Source: a virus
Reading direction: 5' to 3' (one strand)
Length of the DNA stretch: 52,734 nucleotides
IMG/VR virus record: IMGVR_UViG_3300020190_000074
Span: 1-52,734 of that record
The notes beneath the pieces were generated by a model that was given only the letters and a program-made list of their open reading frames with translations, was not told the origin of the DNA and searched no databases. Made by a program: the position numbers and the translations under genes. The first letter of the stretch is position 1. Each line of letters opens with the position of its first letter. Positions 22,643 to 29,367 of the stretch are shown here, in pieces.

Positions 22643-22996
22643 TTAATATTTGTATCTAACCCTAAATGCACTATCAACTTGTTTGTTTGTCCATTTAGGA
22701 ATTTCTTTTTCTTTTATTTCGTAATAGTTATTTATTGTTGTTTTTTGTGACCTAATATTGTCAATATTTTCATTTATAATTTTAATATTTTTTTTGTAAA
22801 CCGATATCGAATCGTCCAATTCTTTTTGTTTATTTTTCAAATCCAAAATCTTTTGGTCCAATTGGTCAAGTTTATATTTTAAAAGTTCACTTTTGTCTGG
22901 TGCTGGTGTGTAAACTTTAATTAACAAAAAAACAACCATACCAATTAGTACGACTAATAAAATTTCTCTAAAATATTTTATAAAAAATTCTTTCAT
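22643..22996 (-). CDS. i-spanin (Rz)-like protein
   Basis: The 117-residue product has one N-terminal membrane segment (ILLVVLIGMVVFLLIKVY, residues about 12-29) and then a long periplasmic coiled coil (ELLKYKLDQLDQKILDLKN onward), ending in NYYEIKEKEIPKWTNK and a Tyr/Arg tail. This is the architecture of inner-membrane spanins, which with an outer-membrane partner fuse the membranes in the last step of lysis. It sits in a cluster with the amidase and other membrane proteins, which supports the call, but spanins diverge too far for sequence proof. Confidence 0.65.
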   Translation of the reverse strand: MKEFFIKYFREILLVVLIGMVVFLLIKVYTPAPDKSELLKYKLDQLDQKILDLKNKQKELDDSISVYKKNIKIINENIDNIRSQKTTINNYYEIKEKEIPKWTNKQVDSAFRVRYKY

Positions 22997-23637
22997 TATT
23001 CTTTTGTTTTCTTTCTTACCGCAATTACTTTAGACCATTTAGTTTTGAACTTTTCATAATATTGTTTAAGTTTATTCATCATTTTTAGAAATTCTTCATC
23101 AACTTGCATCATAGTACCGTTAATGTACACACCATTGTTTTCACCAATTGAAAAGAAAAATTCCAAATCATATTCAGTGATTTTTCCAGACCATTCGACG
23201 TTGTTTGGATATAAATTCAATTTATTAAAATCAACAATTTCAGCAACCTCATTAACAAATTCATCCATACTTTCTTGGAAGGCTATCTTATCATCTGTTG
23301 TTAGTTGTAAATCTTTTTCACTAGCTCCGTGGATGTATAAAATTCCACCAGAAATTCTATATCCTTTTTTCTTATCTGATTTTTTTTCTTCTTTATCATC
23401 ACCTGGTTCACCATCATCCGCAGTTTCATATTCAATGTCCTTTTTAATACTATCCATAGGATTATCCCTTTTGGTAATATTATTTGGTTCATCTATTTTT
23501 CCAGTCTCATCTTCTGGCTGTTCCATTATAAGACCATATCTTTTTTTAATTTCATAAGATTCTTTGATCATCTTTTCACCACCTAACATAGTTCTGGATG
23601 CTTTAAGTAAATTTCTAATTTCTTCGTAATTATTCAT
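22996..23637 (-). CDS. Leader-bearing structural protein, 213 aa
   Basis: Residues 1-39 form a basic amphipathic leader (MNNYEEIRNLLKASRTMLG to KKRYGLIME) ending in I-M-E, a T4-type prohead protease site. An acidic, disordered stretch follows (GKIDEPNNITKRD, then a DDGEPGDDKEEKK segment), then a beta-rich domain (YRISGGILYIHGASEKDLQL, VEWSGKITEYDLEFFFSIG) and a basic C-terminal helix. Such long leaders recur in virion proteins of jumbo phages. It overlaps the amidase gene by 8 bases. I infer a late virion protein; the domain has no known family to me. Confidence 0.72.
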   Translation of the reverse strand: MNNYEEIRNLLKASRTMLGGEKMIKESYEIKKRYGLIMEQPEDETGKIDEPNNITKRDNPMDSIKKDIEYETADDGEPGDDKEEKKSDKKKGYRISGGILYIHGASEKDLQLTTDDKIAFQESMDEFVNEVAEIVDFNKLNLYPNNVEWSGKITEYDLEFFFSIGENNGVYINGTMMQVDEEFLKMMNKLKQYYEKFKTKWSKVIAVRKKTKE

Positions 23638-24226
23638 TGTCTAATTTTTTTATAAAATATTCAAAATCAAAAGCAGGACTCAAGTCTGTGGATTCTTCAT
23701 CAATATTTGATCTTGTGATAATCCCACTAAATGTTTCCAGTCTATTTGTTTTTGTATTATGTCCAATACAAATTGGTTCTATATTAAACTTTTTAGATAA
23801 CTTAATACAAAGTTCAGCTGTTTTATCCAACTGTATTTGTGTATAAGGTTCCCAAAAAAAATAGTCTCTCCATTTCTTACTGAACACTTTCTCTTTATAA
23901 ATACTCCCCAACCAGTTAATGTGATGATTTTTTAGTGGTTGTTTTTCTAACCAACCAAGATTTTCCAAAGAAATGATAATAGACTGTTTATCATACACAG
24001 TATTGTTTAACATTTTACCATAATGTTCATCATCCATTGTTTGTAAAACAATACCTTCTTTTGTTACAATGTAATGTGGTAATTTATCATATTTCTTGTT
24101 GTGTCTATTTCTCAATGCTGTTAAATATTCATCAGCATTTCTTGATGTGTGGGTTAAAACTATCTGAATTTTATTTTTTTCTACACCGAAATTATTGTTA
24201 ATTTTTTTATCTAAAATTTCAAACAT
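23630..24226 (-). CDS. N-acetylmuramoyl-L-alanine amidase-like endolysin (Amidase_2 / PGRP fold)
   Basis: The 198-residue protein follows the amidase_2 pattern: IVLTHTSRNADEYLTALRNR with an early His, LPHYIVTKEGIVLQTMDDEH (HY.I..dG), IISLENLGWLEKQPLK, and CIGHNTKTNRLETFSG near the C-terminus for the last zinc-ligand region. These enzymes cut the bond between peptide and N-acetylmuramate. There is no signal peptide, so a holin or membrane permeabilisation is needed. The neighbouring spanin-like genes support a lysis role. The usual K-DPG motif after GH is altered, so the zinc site should be checked. Confidence 0.75.
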   Translation of the reverse strand: MFEILDKKINNNFGVEKNKIQIVLTHTSRNADEYLTALRNRHNKKYDKLPHYIVTKEGIVLQTMDDEHYGKMLNNTVYDKQSIIISLENLGWLEKQPLKNHHINWLGSIYKEKVFSKKWRDYFFWEPYTQIQLDKTAELCIKLSKKFNIEPICIGHNTKTNRLETFSGIITRSNIDEESTDLSPAFDFEYFIKKLDNE

Positions 24227-25268
24227 TCTTTTTATATGTAAGTCTTTTTATACCACCAATATCATTTGTTGTTGTAGTTGTTTCCATAGGAACGTCTATC
24301 CAATAATCAACATTATCAAATAAATCTTCATCATCTACTTGGTCGGTACTTGGTCGGTACTTGGTCGGTACTTGGTCGGTTTCTTCTTCAACTTGGGGGG
24401 TACTTGTGGGTTGGTTGTGGATTGGTTGTGGGGTTGGTAGATTGGTTGATTGAAAATTTTCATCTTCTTTTCTACTGGACTTGAATGCTTGATTTGTTGC
24501 AATAACCAAAGTAATTGCCAATGGATCAAAAACAAAAATCAGAATTAAAATAAAAAGATTTGCAGTTCTTTTTATTTCCCAATCTAAAAGTTCACTTACG
24601 TATTTGATTGCACCAAGTTCACTATTCCCAATGTCTTGTGATTCCATATCTAAAATCTGAACATCAAGTTTTGTTATACTATCGTTATAACCATCGATTC
24701 TTTTTGAAATTGTATCTCTTCTTGATTGTGCTTCTTTTAATTGTCCTTCAAATGATTTTCTATTTGCATTATTTGCTCTTGTAATTAATTGCCCAGTTCT
24801 TTGGTCTACAGTTTGTGTTGTTGTATTTGTAGATAGTCCATCCCTTAATTTTGTAATATCACCATCGAGGGTTATTTTTTCTTTTGTTAATTCGGTTTTT
24901 ATTTCTTCAAATCTTTTCTTTTTAACTTCAACATTCTTTACTTGTTTTTCACTTATTTCAAGTTTTGCAATATTTCCTTGGAATCCGGTACTAAGTAATC
25001 CATAGATACCCAAAGAAGTAATAATTGATAATATTATAAGTGCAATTGTCATATAAATTTTTAAGACACCATATGTTTGTTTCCATTTATCGTGAAGATA
25101 TGTAGCTATTGCTATTTTAGAAATTTCAAGGAAGGATCCCATTATTATTACCGGAATTGCAACACCGACAAACACAATGGACAAACCAACAACACTATAA
25201 TATGCTGCGGTTGCTGATAAACCAAGAGCACAAAATAACATAAACCAGGGTAAAAATTTTTCTTTCAT
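24219..25268 (-). CDS. Multi-span membrane protein with coiled coil and repeat-containing tail
   Basis: The 349-residue protein has three membrane spans in its first 95 residues (FLPWFMLFCALGLSATAAYY; IVFVGVAIPVIIMGSFLEI; IYMTIALIILSIITSLGIYG), a long coiled coil (about 100-215) and a fourth span (NLFILILIFVFDPLAITLVI). The cytoplasmic tail is Pro/Thr/Gln-rich and contains 4 perfect 11-bp DNA repeats (TDQVPTKYRPSTDQV read in three frames). It precedes the amidase by overlap, so it belongs to the lysis or entry module. A GTATTTATAAAC box lies upstream. Copy-number change of the 11-bp unit would shift the frame of the last 30 or so residues. Confidence 0.78.
   Translation of the reverse strand: MKEKFLPWFMLFCALGLSATAAYYSVVGLSIVFVGVAIPVIIMGSFLEISKIAIATYLHDKWKQTYGVLKIYMTIALIILSIITSLGIYGLLSTGFQGNIAKLEISEKQVKNVEVKKKRFEEIKTELTKEKITLDGDITKLRDGLSTNTTTQTVDQRTGQLITRANNANRKSFEGQLKEAQSRRDTISKRIDGYNDSITKLDVQILDMESQDIGNSELGAIKYVSELLDWEIKRTANLFILILIFVFDPLAITLVIATNQAFKSSRKEDENFQSTNLPTPQPIHNQPTSTPQVEEETDQVPTKYRPSTDQVDDEDLFDNVDYWIDVPMETTTTTNDIGGIKRLTYKKNV
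24337..24380 (-). repeat. Four perfect 11-bp tandem repeats inside a coding sequence
   Basis: The unit ACTTGGTCGGT occurs four times in a row at 24337, 24348, 24359 and 24370, without a mismatch. As 11 is not a multiple of 3, gain or loss of one unit shifts the reading frame of the membrane protein's C-terminal tail, the arrangement seen in slipped-strand contingency loci. Confidence 0.92.
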
Positions 25269-25308
25269 ATTATATTAATATAGTTTATAAATACTTATTA
25301 TAAAGGAT

Positions 25309-25692
25309 ATGAAAAATTCACTACTAAGGGAATCAATTAGGAAACATTTATTGTTAGAAAAAAGGATTGCAACATTGAGGTCCCAGATATCGATTACATT
25401 TGAAGTTAGATTAGACAAGGGTGGACATACTCAAGATAGACAAGTAGAGAGAAATGTTAGTAGGGGTGATATTAATTTATTATTGGGTAAAGCTGTTGAT
25501 GAAATAACAACAAAAATTATTTTAAAAGAAATAAAAAATGGTGATGTTTTTATTGTTAGAAGTAAATCTGATAATTTATTCATCCCGGTCATACTGATTG
25601 AGGAAGACCCTTATAATTTTGTATTATTAACAAAAACTGTAATCAGAAAAAACGCTCAAGGTAGACCACAATTAACAATTTGGGTTGATTAA
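25309..25692 (+). CDS. Leader-bearing small protein, possible toxin-like (DUF4258-like) domain
   Basis: The 127-residue product starts MKNSLLRESIRKHLLLEKR, a leader ending L-L-E at residue 17. The rest has RLDKGGHTQDRQVERNVSRG, then DINLLLGKAVDEI and strands DVFIVRSKSDNLFIPVILIE and FVLLTKTVIRK. An H...R...ER.(I/V)S pattern followed by beta strands is also seen in DUF4258/RelE-like small RNases; this likeness is weak. If real, it would be a packaged toxin-like effector. A related box lies upstream, shared with the divergent membrane protein gene. The coding call is firm, the domain is not. Confidence 0.78.
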   Translation: MKNSLLRESIRKHLLLEKRIATLRSQISITFEVRLDKGGHTQDRQVERNVSRGDINLLLGKAVDEITTKIILKEIKNGDVFIVRSKSDNLFIPVILIEEDPYNFVLLTKTVIRKNAQGRPQLTIWVD

Positions 25693-25820
25693 GTAGGATA
25701 GGACATTAGTATCTGAATCGTCTTCCATCTTCCTATCGACTTAGGCTTGTTCATTCCTAAATCACTTCTACTTAACCCACCACCTAGAGCTCGTTAGTGA
25801 CTTTTAACCCTCGTTGTTTG
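25689..25820 (-). ncRNA. Structured RNA with a three-way junction and its own promoter
   Basis: Between two gene ends lies a compact nested fold: an outer helix TTAAGTAG/CTACTTAA (25689-25696 with 25768-25775) encloses two helices that abut it and each other, GATAGGA/TCCTATC (25697-25703 with 25731-25737) and an 8-bp helix (25738-25745 with 25756-25763). The last helix has one pair that is a G-U wobble only when read on the minus strand (A-C on plus), which favours minus transcription. A perfect Bacteroidota promoter (25826-25857) points into it. No ORF of useful size lies in it. I do not recognise a known RNA family; it is not a tRNA. Confidence 0.68.
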
Positions 25821-25825
25821 TGATA

Positions 25826-25857
25826 CAAAGATATGTTGTTTTTTCTAATTTACCAAA
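25826..25857 (-). promoter_or_regulatory. Bacteroidota-type promoter for the structured RNA
   Basis: Minus strand: TTTG (25854-25857), 20 nt, TATCTTTG (25826-25833). Both boxes match the consensus exactly, and no protein-coding gene lies downstream on this strand before 25268, so it should drive the ncRNA. The -33 box is inside the 3' end of the methyltransferase gene. Confidence 0.78.
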
Positions 25858-26747
25858 CTTTTTTGATAAATATTTTGGAATATGTAAGAAATTACATCAA
25901 CGGTCCATCCATTACCAATCATTTTTTTTCTTTGGTTTAAAGTTGCAATTGATGTGTAGTTATCTGGTAGTGTTTGTAATCTTTCGTATTCCAGAATATT
26001 AAGTTCCCTTAAATTTCCATCAACAACAACACCATAGTTACAGGCCGTGTTTAGTGTATTTGTTTTACCGTGACTTACTCTACCTCTTCTTGTTTTACTC
26101 TTCGGAACTTCAAGGTTTACACAATCACCATTATTAGCATACAAATATCCTTGTTTTGTTCCATTCCTTATTTTAAAACCTTCGTCGTTTATATCTAACA
26201 CAACAAGGTGGTCGTTTATTATTTTTTCTGAACCATCTGGTTTTAAAATATCTAAAATGTGAATGTTCTTATCTTCCATATTCTTATCAATTGGAATGTT
26301 AGTCCAATAAAGTCTTTGTCTTTTTTGAGCCGAAAAAAATTTACTGTCAATCATTATTGGTTCAACACCAATTGCGTCTGTTATAATTTTTTCCCATTCT
26401 TTTTTCATTACAACATTTTCTAAAAGAAAATATGTTGGTTTTACTTCATTTAATATTCTAACATATTCCCAAAATAAACCACTCTTTCCGTCAAATCCTG
26501 TATTGTCACCTGACCTACTAAATGATTGACATGGTGATCCACCTATAAGTAAATCAATTTTTGGTAATGTTGAGGTATCCAAACCTACAACACTACCTAA
26601 TTGGATTGTATTTGGGAAATGGTGTTGTGTAAGGGAAATTGCGTGTTTATCAATTTCTGAAGCAAAATAATTATCAACTTCAATACCAGCTCTTTGTAGT
26701 GCTAGTTGTCCGCAGGAAATACCATCAAATAGACTCAATATATTCAT
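25845..26747 (-). CDS. DNA cytosine-5 methyltransferase (first of a tandem pair)
   Basis: The 300-residue enzyme has the C5-MTase motifs in order: motif I LSLFDGISCGQLALQRAG, motif IV GGSPCQSFSRSG with catalytic Cys at about 73, motif VI YFLLENVVMKK (ENV), motif VIII QKRQRLYWTNI, a variable target region, and motif X MIGNGWTVDVISYIF. It methylates cytosine C5 in a specific DNA site. No matching restriction enzyme is nearby, so protection of phage DNA from host restriction is likely. It overlaps its paralogue by 23 bases; the two share most motifs but differ in the target-recognition region. Confidence 0.95.
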   Translation of the reverse strand: MNILSLFDGISCGQLALQRAGIEVDNYFASEIDKHAISLTQHHFPNTIQLGSVVGLDTSTLPKIDLLIGGSPCQSFSRSGDNTGFDGKSGLFWEYVRILNEVKPTYFLLENVVMKKEWEKIITDAIGVEPIMIDSKFFSAQKRQRLYWTNIPIDKNMEDKNIHILDILKPDGSEKIINDHLVVLDINDEGFKIRNGTKQGYLYANNGDCVNLEVPKSKTRRGRVSHGKTNTLNTACNYGVVVDGNLRELNILEYERLQTLPDNYTSIATLNQRKKMIGNGWTVDVISYIFQNIYQKSLVN

Positions 26748-27543
26748 ATTTCATATTTTTGAATATATGTTCTATAATACCTACGGTCCAACCATTTCCT
26801 AACATTTTATATCTTTGAGTATTGGAAACAACTGAAGAATAATTATCTGGAACATTTTGTAATCTTTCGTATTCAACTGGTGTTAGCATTCTAATATTAC
26901 CATTATCCATAACACCACTCATTTGTTGATTACCAAATCCTTTATAATCTCTAGCAAGTAATGTTGCCGATTTATCACCACCAGGTTTATGTGTCTTTTT
27001 TTGGTTTGACACAATTATATGTTGACCACTTAAAAGTATATCAGACATTTTTACATTTTTATCTTCTGGTTGTTTTATATTTGAAATGTTGGTCCAGTAG
27101 AGTCGTTTTCTATTTTGTGCAGAAACAAGATTACTATTTATTAAAATTGGTTCAACACCCATATGTTGTGTAATAACATCTTCATATTCTTTTTTCATCA
27201 CAACATTTTCAAGTAAAAAGTATTTTGGTTTACATTCTTCCATTAACCTAACAAATTCAAAGAACAATTTACTTCGTTCGTCTTCGAAATTTAATTGTTT
27301 ACCAGCAAATGAAAATCCCTGACACGGACTACCACCAATAAGTAAATCAATTGGTGGTAGGTCAGTTCCTTTAACTTGTGTAACATCACCAATTTGTATT
27401 GTTTCTGGATAGTTATGTTGTGTTACTTGTATTGCAAACTTATCTATTTCTGATGCAAAGTACTTATCATATTTAATACCAGCTTTGTTTAGTGCAATTT
27501 GTCCACAGGACATTCCATCAAATGAAGAAAGTACATTCATCAT
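26725..27543 (-). CDS. DNA cytosine-5 methyltransferase (second of a tandem pair)
   Basis: This 272-residue paralogue has motif I LSSFDGMSCGQIALNKAG, motif IV GGSPCQGFSFAGKQ with the catalytic Cys, ENVVMKKEY (motif VI), QNRKRLYWTNI (motif VIII) and MLGNGWTVGIIEHIF (motif X). Its target region (GQHIIVSNQKKTHKPGGDK) is shorter than in its neighbour, so the sites probably differ. The start overlaps the stop of the sigma factor gene by 4 bases, so sigma and the two methyltransferases form one operon. Tandem duplicates give wider protection against host restriction; this role is inferred. Confidence 0.95.
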   Translation of the reverse strand: MMNVLSSFDGMSCGQIALNKAGIKYDKYFASEIDKFAIQVTQHNYPETIQIGDVTQVKGTDLPPIDLLIGGSPCQGFSFAGKQLNFEDERSKLFFEFVRLMEECKPKYFLLENVVMKKEYEDVITQHMGVEPILINSNLVSAQNRKRLYWTNISNIKQPEDKNVKMSDILLSGQHIIVSNQKKTHKPGGDKSATLLARDYKGFGNQQMSGVMDNGNIRMLTPVEYERLQNVPDNYSSVVSNTQRYKMLGNGWTVGIIEHIFKNMKYEYIESI

Positions 27544-28340
27544 AGATAGTCAAATAGTTCAGATGATTCATTACGAAGTCTACGAAGAGCTTTTTCTTTG
27601 ATTTGTCTAACTCTTTCTTTTGTTAAGTTAAAATCTGACCCAATGTCTTCCAAAGTTCTTGGTGTACCAGTAAGGCCAAAATAGTCACCGATGATTGATT
27701 TTTCACGGTCGTCCAAAACATTAAGTAATGACAACAACTTGTCTTTAAGAATGTCTTTTGTATTAAACCCAGCGTCTGGAGCTACAGCATCTGGATTTTC
27801 AATAAGATCAATAAGTGTATCACCTTCTTCGTTGATATTCATATCAAGATTAATTATTGAAGGAAGTCGGGCAAACTTATCATCCAGTTTTTTACCGGAT
27901 TGTTCAACTTCTTTTTTTGCTTTTTGTAAATCCTGGACAACATTAACTGGGAGTCTGATTGTTCTTGCATTGTCATTTAGGGATTGAATAATTGATTGTT
28001 TAACCCACCACACAGCATATGAAATAAATCTTAAGTCTTTATTCCAATCAAAATTTTTAATTGCTTTCATAAGACCAAGGTTTCCTTCGGCAATAAGATC
28101 CGATAAATCAAGACCTTGATTCTGATACTGTTTTGCAACAGTGATAACAAAACGAAGATTTCCTTCCAATAGTTCGTCTTCTATTTTTTTTCTTTCTCTT
28201 TCCGAAATCTCTTCAGATTTCATTTTCAAAGCAAGCTCCTTCTCACGATCTGGAGTCATAACTTTAATCTTTCTAATGTCTTTTAGGTAGTGATAAATTT
28301 CGTCCTGATTAATTGGGGCACCGATGTTCTTTTCCTTCAT
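27540..28340 (-). CDS. Phage-encoded primary-type sigma-70 factor (RpoD-like)
   Basis: The 266-residue protein has sigma region 1.2 (YHYLKDIRKIKVMTPDREKE), region 2 (LRFVITVAKQYQNQGLDLSD to YAVWWVKQSIIQSLNDN, residues 61-123), region 3 and region 4 with its helix-turn-helix (TLEDIGSDFNLTKERVRQIK, residues about 229-248). The ISYAVWW(V/I)(K/R)QSI segment and the compact size are those of Bacteroidota RpoD. It should redirect host RNA polymerase to phage promoters, perhaps the TATTTATA boxes. The window also encodes an ECF-type sigma in the fusion at 3212, giving two sigma factors. Confidence 0.93.
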   Translation of the reverse strand: MKEKNIGAPINQDEIYHYLKDIRKIKVMTPDREKELALKMKSEEISERERKKIEDELLEGNLRFVITVAKQYQNQGLDLSDLIAEGNLGLMKAIKNFDWNKDLRFISYAVWWVKQSIIQSLNDNARTIRLPVNVVQDLQKAKKEVEQSGKKLDDKFARLPSIINLDMNINEEGDTLIDLIENPDAVAPDAGFNTKDILKDKLLSLLNVLDDREKSIIGDYFGLTGTPRTLEDIGSDFNLTKERVRQIKEKALRRLRNESSELFDYL

Positions 28341-28342
28341 AT

Positions 28343-28879
28343 TTATATTTGTTTCGAATATTCGTCTAGTTTGTCTTTCTCAGCTCTTGTTAATGAGCCA
28401 ATTCCATTCTGTAAAATCTTATCCAAAATTTCGTCAAGAGTCAAGTCACATACTTGATTTTTCAAAAATTCTTCAACACGAGTATTATGTTCTTCCATAA
28501 ATTTCTTTATGTCAAAAATAGGTTTCTTATCCATAAATATTTCTTTAACACGATTTTTGGTTTTTGGTTTCCTACCTTTTTTGTTTAATTTCTTCAAATG
28601 TTCCAAGTGTTCTGGAAGCATATTTGATGTCATAAATTTTGTTGTCTGAACAAGAACATACATAAAATCTGGTTTTTCATTATGTATTAAATCAACGTAG
28701 ATTGTAAGTTCTGGTTGACACATATCAGATTCAAAGTGAAATATTGTATGGTTGTCACCAAAGACATAGGTAATATCATCAGATTTTGAAATTGTTGACA
28801 GTTCTTCAGCGATTTTTTGGTTGGTTTCTTCTTTGTCCCAGTTATTGTCGCAGGGATAGACGAATAGTAAGTATTTCAT
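28343..28879 (-). CDS. Hypothetical protein, 178 aa
   Basis: The product starts MKYLLFVYPCDNNWDKEETN and has an alpha/beta first half (DDITYVFGDNHTIFHFES, LTIYVDLIHNEKPDFMYVLV) and a basic, then acidic, helical C-terminal half (KKGRKPKTKNRVKEIFMDK). I recognise no family. It lies between the CRISPR array and the sigma gene, same strand, 2 bases before sigma, so it belongs to the sigma operon rather than to the CRISPR unit. A TATCTTTG box (28900-28907) precedes it with a 20-base leader. A link with the CRISPR locus cannot be excluded. Confidence 0.75.
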   Translation of the reverse strand: MKYLLFVYPCDNNWDKEETNQKIAEELSTISKSDDITYVFGDNHTIFHFESDMCQPELTIYVDLIHNEKPDFMYVLVQTTKFMTSNMLPEHLEHLKKLNKKGRKPKTKNRVKEIFMDKKPIFDIKKFMEEHNTRVEEFLKNQVCDLTLDEILDKILQNGIGSLTRAEKDKLDEYSKQI

Positions 28880-28899
28880 AGATTTTTATTTTGGTTCAA

Positions 28900-28907
28900 C
28901 AAAGATA
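28900..28907 (-). promoter_or_regulatory. Bacteroidota -7 box for the sigma operon
   Basis: TATCTTTG on the minus strand, 20 bases before the ATG at 28879. The -33 region at the expected distance reads AGTTT rather than TTG, so this promoter is weaker than the others of the class or needs an activator. Confidence 0.55.
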
Positions 28908-28961
28908 GTGAAAATATTGGTTTCTAAACTAACTTTTTTTAAAAAATATTTTCAGACTATA

Positions 28962-29260
28962 ATTGTGATTACATTTTATTTGTTGATGGTTCACAATAAA
29001 CAACCTCTAAACCGAACTAACTAAATAGTTGTGATTACCTTCCATTTAAGTATGATTCACAATTTTATTAAATATGGATAGTATATTGTCCGAGTTGTGA
29101 TTACCTTTCATTTAAGGATGATTCACAATGCGCACTGCCGGTTTGTCCGAACGATTTTTGTTGTGATTACCTTTCATTTAAGGATGATTCACAATTTCAA
29201 TCGTTGGGGATGAATTATACGGCAGTTGTGATTACCTTTCATTTAAGGATGATTCACAAT
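28962..29260 (-). CRISPR. CRISPR array, five 36-bp repeats, four 29-30-bp spacers
   Basis: Repeats lie at 28962-28997, 29028-29063, 29094-29129, 29160-29195 and 29225-29260. On the plus strand a repeat begins GTTGTGATTACC and ends GATTCACAAT. Spacers are 30, 30, 30 and 29 bp. The three repeats next to the nuclease are identical; the fourth has 2 changes and the last (28962) has 7. Decay at that end marks it as the distal end, so the array reads on the minus strand, leader side toward the nuclease gene. Read that way, repeats end GGTAATCACAAC, like the 3' ends of Cas12f-type repeats. No Cas1 or Cas2 is present in the window. Confidence 0.95.
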
Positions 29261-29282
29261 GTGAATTAGGAAACTTTACTAT

Positions 29283-29335
29283 TGAAAGGTTCTTATCATC
29301 AACAGAAGTTGTAACCAACTTCCTCCGAATAATTA
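29283..29335 (-). ncRNA. Putative tracrRNA (anti-repeat plus hairpin)
   Basis: In the 107-base gap between the nuclease stop and the first repeat, 29283-29303 is complementary to the repeat when both are read on the minus strand. It can form 8 bp (ACCTTTCA with TGAAAGGT), 4 bp (TGAT with ATCA) and 4 bp (GTTG with CAAC), with a 1-nt bulge and an internal loop. Directly upstream is a perfect 7-bp hairpin GAAGTTG/CAACTTC (29305-29322). Anti-repeat plus stem-loop beside the array is the layout of type V-F tracrRNA. The exact ends are unknown, and no clear promoter is seen, so it may be processed from the nuclease mRNA. Confidence 0.72.
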
Positions 29336-29367
29336 AATTGGATGTCACACCACCCAGTTTTTGTTTC

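Noticed and set aside
24335-24535. Second reading frame (66 aa) across the 11-bp repeats
   Set aside because: It is a shadow of the membrane protein gene, open only because the repeats read in all three frames.
25689-25775. tRNA reading of the structured RNA
   Set aside because: Length is near 87 nt, but no GTTCGANNC loop, no anticodon arm in the right place and no D-arm are present; the helices form a three-way junction instead.
29064-29159. Shared 8-mer TTGTCCGA in spacers 2 and 3 as sign of a common target
   Set aside because: Eight bases at different places in the two spacers is not enough, and flanks differ; likely chance.
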